Made by a program: the position numbers and the translations under genes | Assembly: GCA_910587485.1 (NCBI GenBank) | Contig: CAJUKN010000028.1 | Location: 1 to 20,226, forward strand | Source of the DNA: an uncultured Lachnospira sp. | GTDB taxonomy: Bacteria > Bacillota > Clostridia > Lachnospirales > Lachnospiraceae | DNA length: 20,226 nucleotides | Reading direction: 5' to 3' | In this document: one piece after another, positions 1-6,392 of the stretch | Layout of the letters: every line of letters starts with the position of its first letter | Numbering within the stretch: the stretch's first letter is position 1 | Notes under the pieces: generated by a model | Database searches by the model: none | Told to the model about the DNA's origin: nothing | Seen by the model: the letters and a program-made list of their open reading frames with translations, nothing else

Positions 1-76
1 TGATGGCTTTCATATCTGTTCTATATAGTATATTTTCTTATCTTAATGACATTGGGATAGAAAGGGGGTGTCTATA

Positions 77-163
77 TTGGAATTATTTACATCTTTTATA
101 GTCGCTGTTGCGGCTGGTGTAGCTTGCCACTACATCATCAAATGGTTAGACGGTGATGAATAA
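77..163 (+). CDS. Small hydrophobic Fst/TxpA-like type I toxin (28 aa)
   Basis: A 28-residue peptide starting at TTG (77-79), about eight bases after a G-rich Shine-Dalgarno run (64-68). It has a short acidic N-terminus (residues 1-6), one hydrophobic helix (about 7-21, rich in V, A, I) and a charged tail with K22, W23 and a DGDE end. This plan of one short membrane helix plus charged C-terminus is that of Fst/Ldr/TxpA-type toxins, which act at the membrane. A bidirectional terminator and a convergent promoter with a repeat complementary to its start region follow, the architecture of par-type type I systems. Function is inferred from form and context; the peptide alone is too short for certainty. 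Confidence 0.7.
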   Translation: MELFTSFIVAVAAGVACHYIIKWLDGDE

Positions 164-216
164 GTCGGTAACTAGCCTATGGGTTTAAGTCTTCCCATTA
201 CCAAAATTAGAAATAG

Positions 217-248
217 AAAAACCCTAGAGATGGCGCTCTAGGGTTTTT
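217..248. terminator. Bidirectional terminator shared by toxin and antitoxin RNAs
   Basis: The eight-base stem CCCTAGAG (222-229) pairs perfectly with CTCTAGGG (236-243). It is flanked by AAAAA (217-221) and TTTTT (244-248), so it has a U-tract in both directions. It lies between the toxin stop and the antisense promoter, as expected for overlapping convergent transcripts. Confidence 0.85.
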
Positions 249-293
249 CGTTGATTTGTCGTCCATATTGAACTATCTACATCTTTTTTGCCT
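217..293 (-). ncRNA. Putative antisense antitoxin RNA (par RNA II-like)
   Basis: A strong minus-strand promoter reads TTGCAA (323-328), a 17-base spacer, then TATAAT (300-305) with an extended TGC just before the -10. It predicts a transcript starting near 293 and ending at the shared hairpin near 217, about 75 nt. The transcript contains the complement of the 70-97 repeat (through 261-287) and has no meaningful ORF. It would pair with the toxin mRNA at its start codon and again across the shared terminator, blocking translation. Transcript ends are predictions from sequence. Confidence 0.65.
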
Positions 294-482
294 ATTGGCA
301 TTATAGCATATGCAATTTTGATTTGCAATATTCCATAGTTAATTTTTTGTGTAAACTCAAAAAACTGATATAAGAATTGTGAATAGTTGCAAATGGGCAG
401 AGCTGATTTTATTTTTATAGTTCTGCCCTTATCTGTATTATATAGGGATTTTTATGTATGTCAATCAAACTTACTGCTCCCT

Positions 483-1736
483 TTACAGATTTCTTCCACA
501 AAGACGTTCCTCAAAATAAATTTCTAGCTGGGAATGTATCTGTCCCCAGTCCTGACGGTGTCCAGTCCATTTCTTTGTGATATCCATCATTGCAAGATAC
601 AGCATTTTCAGAAGGCTGTCATCAGTTGGAAATACTGTTTTGGATTTGGTCACTTTTCGTAACTGGCGATTCAATCCCTCAATGGCATTTGTAGTGTAAA
701 TAAGCCTCCTAACAGCTTCTGGATATTTGAAATAAGTGGAGAGAGTCACCCAGTTGTCATGCCATGACTTGTAGATTTTAGGATATTTCATATTCCATTT
801 GTCTTTGAACAGTTCCAATTCATTTAAGGCTGTTTCTTCTGTTGGTGCAGCATATACACGTTTTAAATCGGCCATTAAACTTTTGATATCTTTATATGAA
901 ACAAATTTTGTGGAATTACGAATCTGATGAATGATACATTGTTGTACTTCTGTTTGTGGATAGACTGCCTCAATTGCCTGTGGAAAGCCTGAAAGTCCAT
1001 CTACACATGCAATCAGGATATCTTCTACACCACGATTTTTAAGTCCATTCATAATAGACAACCAAAATTTTGCACTTTCGTTTTCTCCTACATACATTCC
1101 AAGCACATCTTTTCTTCCATTCATGTTGATTCCAAGTGCTATATAAACAGCTCGTTTTACAATTCGTCCTTCACTGCGAACATGGTAATGAATGGCATCC
1201 ATGAACACAACAGCATAAACTTCTTCTAATGGGCGTTCCTGCCATTCTTTTACTATAGGTAGGATTTTGTCTGTGATTCGACTTATTGTACTGTCTGAAA
1301 TATTTATATCATAGAGTTCTTTCATGTGAGATTCGATATCTCCTGTTGTCATGCCTTTTGCATACATAGACAAGATTTTTTCTTCCATGTCTTGTGTGAT
1401 GGTGTTTTGATATTTTTTGATAAGTTGTGGCTCATATTCTCCATCGCGGTCACGAGGAATGGAAATATCCATATCTCCATAACTGGTATGCATGGTCTTT
1501 TGTGAATGTCCATTACGGCTATTGTTGGTATCTTTGTTACGATAATCATACTTTGAATAACCAAGTTCTTCATTGAGTTCCTCGTCTAATGCCCCTTCTA
1601 AAAGGATAGACATCATGTCACGCATGACTGAGTTTACATCGGTTCCATTTTTGATGCTGATATCATTATTTTTTAGATAATTACGCATCATTTCTCTCAT
1701 GGCTGCTTTTTGTGGGCTTTCGTTTTTTCTTGTCAT
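483..1736 (-). CDS. IS256-family (Mutator-type) transposase
   Basis: A 417-residue protein, about the normal length for IS256-family transposases, with no internal break. The DDE triad is visible: D180 in VFMDAIHYH, D246 in ACVDGLSGF and E353 in TTNAIEGLNR. The family signature C267-x2-H270 (CIIH) follows the second Asp. The N-terminal ~100 residues are basic and should bind the inverted repeats. The enzyme cuts and moves the element through a DNA intermediate. The start codon (1734-1736) follows a GGAGG site at 1743-1748 that is buried in a long inverted repeat, suggesting translational control. The gene looks intact and potentially active. Confidence 0.95.
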   Translation of the reverse strand: MTRKNESPQKAAMREMMRNYLKNNDISIKNGTDVNSVMRDMMSILLEGALDEELNEELGYSKYDYRNKDTNNSRNGHSQKTMHTSYGDMDISIPRDRDGEYEPQLIKKYQNTITQDMEEKILSMYAKGMTTGDIESHMKELYDINISDSTISRITDKILPIVKEWQERPLEEVYAVVFMDAIHYHVRSEGRIVKRAVYIALGINMNGRKDVLGMYVGENESAKFWLSIMNGLKNRGVEDILIACVDGLSGFPQAIEAVYPQTEVQQCIIHQIRNSTKFVSYKDIKSLMADLKRVYAAPTEETALNELELFKDKWNMKYPKIYKSWHDNWVTLSTYFKYPEAVRRLIYTTNAIEGLNRQLRKVTKSKTVFPTDDSLLKMLYLAMMDITKKWTGHRQDWGQIHSQLEIYFEERLCGRNL

Positions 1737-1740
1737 AATT

Positions 1741-1799
1741 AAACCTCCAAACTGTGTAATGATATCTTACATCAGTTTGGAGGTTTACACAAACTTTAG
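1741..1799 (-). promoter_or_regulatory. Transposase promoter with RBS-sequestering inverted repeat
   Basis: The 14-base sequence at 1741-1754 is the exact reverse complement of 1773-1786. The 18-base loop is itself partly self-complementary (TGTAA/TTACA). The arm at 1741-1754 contains the transposase Shine-Dalgarno. On the minus strand a promoter TTGTGT-17-TAAGAT can be read, with its -35 inside the terminal repeat and the distal hairpin arm lying in the -35/-10 spacer. Native transcripts should therefore start after that arm and leave the RBS free, whereas read-through transcripts from outside carry both arms and hide it. Confidence 0.6.
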
Positions 1800-1950
1800 G
1801 ATAGTCCCGCAGGCTGTAATATTGTCTGTTGCCATTTTCTATTTTGTTTAACAATACTTGTATTATTATGCTTCTATTTGATATTTTTACAAAAAGAACC
1901 ATCTACTAGAACCAGATAATAATAAAGAATTTATTGCTTATGCTATGCTA

Positions 1951-1993
1951 GAATAGATACTGTATAATCTAGTTTTGCTTAGTCTATGTTCTA
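1951..1993 (-). pseudogene. Remnant of the 5' end of a second HNH endonuclease gene
   Basis: On the minus strand this reads VEHRLSKTRLYSIYS, nearly the first 15 residues of the intact HNH gene at 1994-2527 (MEHGLSKTRLYNIYS). At the DNA level 1951-1991 matches 2484-2524 at 34 of 41 bases, and all seven differences are transitions. The start codon is lost (GTA for ATG) and a stop follows soon after the match ends. It lies directly after the stop codon of the HTH part of 1994-2527, just as the intact HNH gene lies directly after the stop of the HTH gene at 2543. Confidence 0.65.
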
Positions 1994-2527
1994 CTATATC
2001 ACCGTTCCATCATCAAAAACAAATTCAGCTCGCCATGTTCCACCCAATACTTCTGCAATTTGTTCAAGTTCCTCTTTTGTCAGAGTGTTTCTTTTCACTT
2101 TTTGATTGAGGTTTGAGGGAGTTGTGCCAATTCTGCGAGCAAGTTCTGATTGGCTAATGCCTTTGTAAGATAAGGTCATACTTAATTTTTGAGCTATAGT
2201 CATTCTTTCAATCCTTTTTGTGATACTGTTTTTAGAATTGCTAATGTGTGCTTTGCTGCTATTTAAAGATGATGTTACCCACTGGCAATTTTCAGGAGAA
2301 TAGCCCTTGCTACTGTCTATACGGTCAATAGTCAAGTTTTGATTGTAACCATGACTTAAAGACCATTCAAAGAAGTTTTGCAAGCCGTTATCCCCTAACC
2401 ATTCATTACAAATAGTTATTCCTTTACCATCATACCATTGATAATGTTGGTTGTTTGGATTGTAACAACGCTGTTTCATGCCAGAGTAGATATTGTATAA
2501 TCTGGTTTTACTTAATCCATGCTCCAT
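1994..2527 (-). CDS. HNH/AP2-type endonuclease domain joined to an XRE-family HTH regulator
   Basis: A 177-residue ORF with two unrelated halves. Residues 1-~95 resemble phage HNH homing-endonuclease-like proteins: a GMKQRCYNP segment, a KGITICNEW segment, then DRIDSSKGYSPENCQWV, the usual zinc/HNH-like core. Residues 109-177 are a small XRE-type HTH (SQSELARRIGTTPSNLNQKV) with the tail WRAEFVFDDGTVI common to free-standing Clostridial regulators. The HTH part has its own candidate start, ATG at 2203, preceded by AAAAAGGAT, so it may also be made alone. The gene starts at ATG 2527, 15 bases after the stop of the HTH gene at 2543. The fusion probably arose when a nuclease gene landed upstream of the HTH gene. 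HNH assignment is from motif memory. Confidence 0.7.
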   Translation of the reverse strand: MEHGLSKTRLYNIYSGMKQRCYNPNNQHYQWYDGKGITICNEWLGDNGLQNFFEWSLSHGYNQNLTIDRIDSSKGYSPENCQWVTSSLNSSKAHISNSKNSITKRIERMTIAQKLSMTLSYKGISQSELARRIGTTPSNLNQKVKRNTLTKEELEQIAEVLGGTWRAEFVFDDGTVI

Positions 2528-2542
2528 AATTAAATTACCTCA

Positions 2543-2758
2543 TCAATCTGTTACCCTGCCGCCGTCCGGCAGAATAAATGAACCTTCATATTTACACCCT
2601 GCCGCTTCAGCTACTTTCTTTAAATCAGCAGGAGTAAAGCCCTCACGTTTCATCTTTTGGCTGAACGCTTGCGGACTGGTATTACATAAGCGAGCCAGTT
2701 CTGAAACACTGATATTCAGTTTCACGCATAAGATTTTAATTTGTTCTGATACTGCCAA
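2543..2758 (-). CDS. Small XRE-family HTH regulator
   Basis: A protein of about 71 residues with a helix-turn-helix (SVSELARLCNTSPQAFSQKM) and the C-terminal motif GSFILPDGG, parallel to the AEFVFDDG tail of the HTH domain downstream. I chose TTG at 2756-2758 as the start because GAGAGG (2766-2771) lies at proper spacing; the longer form from GTG 2767 would overlap that site. A good promoter (TTGTAT-17-TATAAT, minus strand, 2788-2816) drives it. The region ahead holds a near-perfect inverted repeat shared with the divergent small ORF at 2895, so it probably regulates both. Confidence 0.8.
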   Translation of the reverse strand: MAVSEQIKILCVKLNISVSELARLCNTSPQAFSQKMKREGFTPADLKKVAEAAGCKYEGSFILPDGGRVTD

Positions 2759-2784
2759 AATAATCACCTCTCTTTCATTCTACC

Positions 2785-2870
2785 TATATTATAAATGAAA
2801 ACGTTTAAAAATACAATAGAAGTATGAAAAAAATAAATGAAAAAATTTAAACAAAAACATTTATAATATA
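2785..2870. promoter_or_regulatory. Divergent promoter/operator with 25-bp inverted repeats
   Basis: Arm 2785-2809 and the reverse complement of 2846-2870 match at 20 of 25 bases; all five differences lie together in the middle. Each arm contains a TATAAT -10 box facing outward: the minus-strand promoter TTGTAT(2811-2816)-17-TATAAT(2788-2793) for the HTH gene, and a plus-strand -10 at 2862-2867 for the ORF at 2895, whose -35 is weak. Symmetry over both promoters suggests that one regulator, probably the adjacent HTH protein, binds both. Confidence 0.6.
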
Positions 2871-2894
2871 AATATCAAATGAGGAAAGGAGGAA

Positions 2895-3014
2895 ATGCAG
2901 ATGGACAAGAAAATAGGCAAGCTGATAAAAGTGGTAAAAGCACTTACACAACTTGCCCTTGAAATTGGAACTCTCATAGCAGTAATCAAAATGATTATAG
3001 AGAGTATCCTATAA
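2895..3014 (+). CDS. 39-aa small amphipathic protein
   Basis: A 39-residue ORF starting ATG at 2895 (second ATG at 2901) with an excellent AAAGGAGG site at 2885-2892. It begins with a basic stretch (MDKKIGKLIKVVK) and continues as a hydrophobic or amphipathic helix (LTQLALEIGTLIAVIKMII). The function is unknown to me; peptides of this kind occur beside HTH genes in Clostridial prophages. It is divergent from the HTH gene at 2543 and shares its symmetrical operator. A GC-rich stem-loop follows the stop. Confidence 0.65.
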   Translation: MQMDKKIGKLIKVVKALTQLALEIGTLIAVIKMIIESIL

Positions 3015-3019
3015 GGAAC

Positions 3020-3037
3020 GGGGAGGGAAACCTCCCC
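3020..3037 (+). other. GC-rich stem-loop
   Basis: GGGGAGG (3020-3026) pairs exactly with CCTCCCC (3031-3037) around a GAAA tetraloop. It is a stable hairpin just after the 39-aa ORF. It has no following T-run, so it may protect an mRNA 3' end rather than act as an intrinsic terminator. Confidence 0.55.
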
Positions 3038-3077
3038 CTACCTAAAAAATATACTAAAGTCTATCTGTAAAATCAAG

Positions 3078-3161
3078 ATGATAAAAAATATTTTTAAACT
3101 TGTGCTGGCGGTTGTTTGGCTGATTATTGTTATAACAGGGCTGATTTTGCTTTTTACCTGA
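3078..3161 (+). CDS. 27-aa putative membrane peptide
   Basis: The ORF MIKNIFKLVLAVVWLIIVIT... is 27 codons long and almost wholly hydrophobic after its first seven residues (one membrane helix, residues about 6-26). It has only a poor ribosome site upstream (GTAAAATCAAG). It may be a real small membrane protein, possibly read with the 39-aa ORF upstream, or a chance ORF. The composition is persuasive, the start signal is not. Confidence 0.4.
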   Translation: MIKNIFKLVLAVVWLIIVITGLILLFT

Positions 3162-3220
3162 AAAGTTATTTGTGTAATGATATTGGTAACTCTAAATTAT
3201 GGAATGGAAGTATTTTTTTA

Positions 3221-3776
3221 TTGAACAATTTAGCAGTAAAAACAGTTGACTTTATGGGTAATGGATTATTAACTATAAAAGACAGCAAAGGCGTTATCTG
3301 GACTGACGTAAATTCTTTTTGTCGAGGTATCGGCTTAAATAAGAATGAGTGAAATAGGCAAGTAAAAAACGTGAAGCCTGATAAAGTGTTAAAGAGGGGG
3401 TGCGTCAAATTTGCCGCAGGGGTATTTGAGCCAAACAATGAAACGATTGCATTGCAACTGGACTGTTCTCTTGTGGCTTGCCAAAATTTCTATTACACCA
3501 AACATGAAAGAAACTAATCCAGAATTAGTTGAAAGGTTAGTGAATTATTAGTTAAAGGCAAAAGATGTATTGGCAGCAGTCTTTTTGCCACAGAAATGTT
3601 ATGTAGAACAATTAACTATTACAAGCCGAGAATTAACCATACTGGTAAAGGAAAATCAGCAGGTACACCATAACATTATGTTCCGCATAAGGGAATGTAT
3701 AACAGAACTGCAAGAAATAGGATTGAATCCAGATGATTACTTTATAAATCTTGATTATAGTTTGAGAGTAGTATAA
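3221..3776 (+). pseudogene. Decayed phage antirepressor (P22 AR N-terminal-like)
   Basis: From a TTG start at 3221, ten bases after GGAATGGAAG, the frame reads an antirepressor N-terminal domain (VKTVDFMGNGLLTIKDSKG, then WTDVNSFCRGIGLNKNE). A TGA at 3350-3352 interrupts it, but the same frame continues recognisably (VKPDKVLKRGCVKF, AAGVFEPNNETIALQLD). Between 3461 and 3473 the frame is lost, and another frame takes over with WLAKISITPNMKETNPELV. An amber at 3549-3551 follows, at a position where Q is expected (NY-stop-LKAKDVLAA), and the tail runs to 3776. Three separate lesions mean this gene is dead. Antirepressors of this type bind the phage repressor or control its function during induction. 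Confidence 0.8.
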
Positions 3777-3784
3777 AAAACAAG

Positions 3785-3807
3785 GCAGGGATTAAACCCT
3801 GCTTTTT
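3785..3807 (+). terminator. Rho-independent terminator
   Basis: GCAGGG (3785-3790), a six-base loop, and CCCTGC (3797-3802) followed by TTTTT. It lies directly after the antirepressor remnant. Confidence 0.8.
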
Positions 3808-4343
3808 GTACTCTTCTTTATTATTTCTATAGAATGATAAAATGAAAGTAAAGAGAAGTATTCTTAAGATAAATTTTGAATGGAATAGTAAGTAGCATAT
3901 ATATTGACATTTGAAAATAGAAAGGTATTAATGTTAAAATTTTGTTGATATGTTAATCTTTTATTTACTCTATCACTCTCTAATCACTTATACTAAGATA
4001 AAATGATTAGGGAGTGATTTTGTATATATACCAATTTTTAACATAAGAAATATTATAACTCAGGTCACCATACCAAAAATATAAAAACATATGGATACCT
4101 TATGAAAAAAATGCAATAGAGTCTTTCTTAAATTAAATTTATATTTTTATTTAAAAAGTATGAAAAAATTGGTGATATATCAAAATAAATATTTAAAGTG
4201 TAATATTATTCTTACTATATTGTATAAGACATTATTTTCATTGTCAATAAAAATGTTTGTTAAAAAGAAAATAGTTTGCTTTAAAAATAGTATATTGTAT
4301 TGTTTTCCATTTTTTTAGGTATATTAATAAGATAGCATAATTA
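3808..4343. other. AT-rich intergenic region with one inverted repeat
   Basis: About 535 bases with no convincing gene on either strand. The only clear structure is a 15-base inverted repeat, 3972-3986 against 4004-4018, with one mismatch and a 17-base spacer, followed by TTTT on the plus strand. It may be a terminator or a binding site. The rest is homopolymeric A/T. The plus-strand antirepressor remnant and the minus-strand DUF4041 gene converge here. Confidence 0.5.
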
Positions 4344-5837
4344 TTATAAGTTCACTTCTTTAAGATTCGTTTGATGTCCTTTTTTAAAATTAATATGATA
4401 TGGTTCTGGCATTTCATAAACACCCCATTTTGTATAAAGAAGTTGTGTATTCTCAGTTTGTTTTGTTGTTGAAACAGATTTGTTTTCTATGGATTGTTCA
4501 GCTAAATTTTGATTAGACATAGGCAGATTTACTTCTTGACCACGCATTTTTTGAGAAACACGATACTGTTCAGCATCAGGAATATCAGTAAATTCTACAG
4601 TTTTATCAAAATTCTTTTTAATCACATCTTTTATTTCATCTAAAGTAACATAGAAAAACTCACGGCGCTTATTAACCATATTCAGCTTTCTATCTTCAAA
4701 AGCTTTATGTAACGCTGCTTCCAAAGCTGGTGCATCATCTGAAAATATCATAGCATGAACATCAAAATTAAATGGAACAGAAGCATCACCAAGTTCATCA
4801 ATTCGGTCTTGAGGATTAAGACGTCGTGTCATGCCTATTTTATAAATATTTTCTCCAAAAGCACCAATGTTAGAAATGATGTATACATAACCAGCTTTCA
4901 TATTTGCTTGGCGATAATCAATGTCAGATAATGCTTTATCAACATCTAAAAGGTGATTTTCTATCTGATTTTTTTTCTCCAGTAAATCTGAATTATCAGG
5001 GTGCAGTTCAAGTTGAGATTTTATTTTTTCAAAAGCAGTTTGATAATGTGTTTGTTCTTTTTCAATCTTTTTGCGTTGTTCGTCTAATTCTTTTTGTAAT
5101 TTTGCCTGTTCACGTTGTTCAGCTCTGGCAGCTTTTTGTTCTTCTTTTTCTTGTTGCTTTTTCAGTTGATATTCAAAGGCAAGACGTAATTCTTTTTTCT
5201 TTGCATTTAAGTATTGTTGTGTAATGGAAATATTCATAATTGTACCTAATTTAGATATAGCTTCTGCTGATTTATTAATTTTATTTAAAGAAGCATCAAA
5301 ATTTGTATAACGGACTTTGGAAATTAATTCATCACATTCAACGTTAAATGCACGAAGTAAAAGTTTTTGCGTATCAGTTACCATTTTTTTGCCTTTTGCT
5401 TTATTTCCATTTACTTCCCATTGAGTATCACCAGTAACAGCTTCTTTATTTTTAATGAGTTCTTTTTGAGTAGCTCTGATTGAAGTAAGTGCTTCTTTAT
5501 AATCTAGGGCAGAAGCAAAGTCATATTGAGGCTTATATAGACCAAATTCTTGAACAAGAATTTCCTCATCAAGATATAAAATTTGTTTATTTTTTTGCTG
5601 AATTAGAGATTCTAAGTTGCGGATTTCATTTGTTCTTGCAGTAAATGTAGATTTTAAATCATTTAATTTTTGTTGTTCAATAGCTTGTTCATTTTGCAAT
5701 CGTTCAATTTCTGTTTTTATTTTTAAGGCATCTTGCATTTCAGGTGTGATAAATGCCTGTAAATGTTCATATTCTTGCCTTAGTTTTTCTAATTCAGCTT
5801 TGTACTGGTTGCCTTTAAAATTATCTAAGAAACTCAT
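4344..5837 (-). CDS. DUF4041 coiled-coil protein with C-terminal T5orf172/Mug113 (GIY-YIG-like) domain
   Basis: An intact 497-residue protein. Residues ~10-95 form a coiled coil, ~95-215 match the DUF4041 type (EFGLYKPQYDF, then KLLLRAFNVECDELI), and ~215-275 are a very charged second coiled coil. Residues ~315-400 are a T5orf172/Mug113 domain of the GIY-YIG superfamily: GYVYI (316-320), IYKIG (331-335), R338/R345, EAALH with H377, and N389KRREFFYV. The last ~80 residues are polar and low in complexity. GIY-YIG domains usually cut DNA, and this architecture is recurrent on phages and mobile elements. It begins 23 bases after the gene at 5861, with AAGGAGAT ahead of its ATG, so the two are co-transcribed. 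A nucleic-acid-acting role is inferred. Confidence 0.85.
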   Translation of the reverse strand: MSFLDNFKGNQYKAELEKLRQEYEHLQAFITPEMQDALKIKTEIERLQNEQAIEQQKLNDLKSTFTARTNEIRNLESLIQQKNKQILYLDEEILVQEFGLYKPQYDFASALDYKEALTSIRATQKELIKNKEAVTGDTQWEVNGNKAKGKKMVTDTQKLLLRAFNVECDELISKVRYTNFDASLNKINKSAEAISKLGTIMNISITQQYLNAKKKELRLAFEYQLKKQQEKEEQKAARAEQREQAKLQKELDEQRKKIEKEQTHYQTAFEKIKSQLELHPDNSDLLEKKNQIENHLLDVDKALSDIDYRQANMKAGYVYIISNIGAFGENIYKIGMTRRLNPQDRIDELGDASVPFNFDVHAMIFSDDAPALEAALHKAFEDRKLNMVNKRREFFYVTLDEIKDVIKKNFDKTVEFTDIPDAEQYRVSQKMRGQEVNLPMSNQNLAEQSIENKSVSTTKQTENTQLLYTKWGVYEMPEPYHINFKKGHQTNLKEVNL

Positions 5838-5860
5838 GTGTGTTTATCTCCTTGTACATA

Positions 5861-6292
5861 TTATTTTATGAGTTCAGCAAGAGCATTTTGAATTTTTATT
5901 TTCCACTCTTCTCGATTTGTAACATAAAAATTATATCGTTCACCATTTTTAGTATTAATAATGATAGTCTTGCTGATTCCCTGTCGTCCGTCTTCTATAT
6001 TAGATATATTTGATAAAGGAATATCAAAATCATAACTGCCTTCAGTAAGATTAATAAATGCACCAATAGCTATTGTTTTCGCTAGGGAATGTTTTAAATA
6101 TATAAATCGTTGGTTTGTAAGTATAGCATTACCATTTTGTACAAATAGAGGAGATTTAACTCTATTACATAGACCTTTCATCAGAATAGTTTCAGATGCA
6201 GCAGTATTACAAGTGGTTACCACTTTAAAACCACATTTATTACAAAAAAAGGAATTTAAGGGTAATTCAGTGCCACAATTTGAACAATACAT
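5861..6292 (-). CDS. Zinc-ribbon protein with PH/GRAM-like domain
   Basis: 143 residues. The N-terminus is a zinc ribbon: C3-x2-C6 and C17-x2-C20 (CSNCG, CNKCG). From about residue 40 a bacterial PH/GRAM-like fold is suggested by NAILTNQRFIYLKH, a glycine-rich turn, PLSNISNIEDGRQG and a terminal helix (REEWKIKIQNALAELI). Such domains often bind membranes or proteins. It has AGGAGG eight bases before the ATG and lies between the membrane protein gene (100 bases upstream) and the DUF4041 gene (23 bases downstream), forming a three-gene cassette. The biological role is unknown. Confidence 0.75.
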   Translation of the reverse strand: MYCSNCGTELPLNSFFCNKCGFKVVTTCNTAASETILMKGLCNRVKSPLFVQNGNAILTNQRFIYLKHSLAKTIAIGAFINLTEGSYDFDIPLSNISNIEDGRQGISKTIIINTKNGERYNFYVTNREEWKIKIQNALAELIK

Positions 6293-6392
6293 TTTGAGAC
6301 CTCCTATTTTATAGTTTAGTTGTTAATATTAAGAAGTGTACTTTAATATACAATTCTGATTTATCTTCTATTAATTATCTTTCTATGTGTAT

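Larger units (their letters stand above)
70..287. repeat. Direct repeat pair of the type I toxin-antitoxin locus
   Basis: Positions 70-97 and 261-287 match over 27 aligned bases with one single-base gap (at 80) and three substitutions (73/264, 83/273, 87/277). The first copy covers the toxin start codon and lies just after its Shine-Dalgarno sequence. The second lies near the 5' end of the predicted antisense RNA. Because the two are transcribed in opposite directions, they give complementary RNA. All three substitutions are T in the toxin copy and C in the other, so each would form a G.U wobble in the RNA duplex rather than a mismatch. Confidence 0.75.
341..1799 (-). mobile_element. IS256-family insertion sequence
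   Basis: The element holds one transposase gene bounded by related terminal sequences. The left end has TTTGTGTAAAC at 346-356. Its exact reverse complement lies at 1783-1793 on the right, and a further ACTG/CAGT-containing match sits just inside each end. TTGTGTAAA near the tips is characteristic of IS256-family inverted repeats. Outer limits are approximate: I could not find a convincing 8-9 bp target duplication, so true tips may lie up to about 10 bases outside. The insertion sits between the type I toxin locus and an HNH gene remnant. Confidence 0.8.

Noticed and set aside
325..1824. AATATT-containing sequences on both sides of the IS as a target-site duplication
   Set aside because: The shared core is only six bases and its distance from the conserved TTTGTG end differs by about ten bases between the two sides, so it cannot abut both tips.
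3020..3037. GC-rich hairpin as an intrinsic terminator
   Set aside because: No T-run follows on the plus strand; listed only as a stem-loop.
3116..3220. N-terminal 35 codons of a 78-codon ORF ahead of the antirepressor
   Set aside because: They overlap the small membrane ORF in another frame, have no ribosome site and show no family resemblance; the TTG at 3221 is a better start for the antirepressor remnant.
4904..5871. Plus-strand ORFs opposite the DUF4041 gene
   Set aside because: They are hydrophobic reverse-strand shadows of coiled-coil coding sequence.
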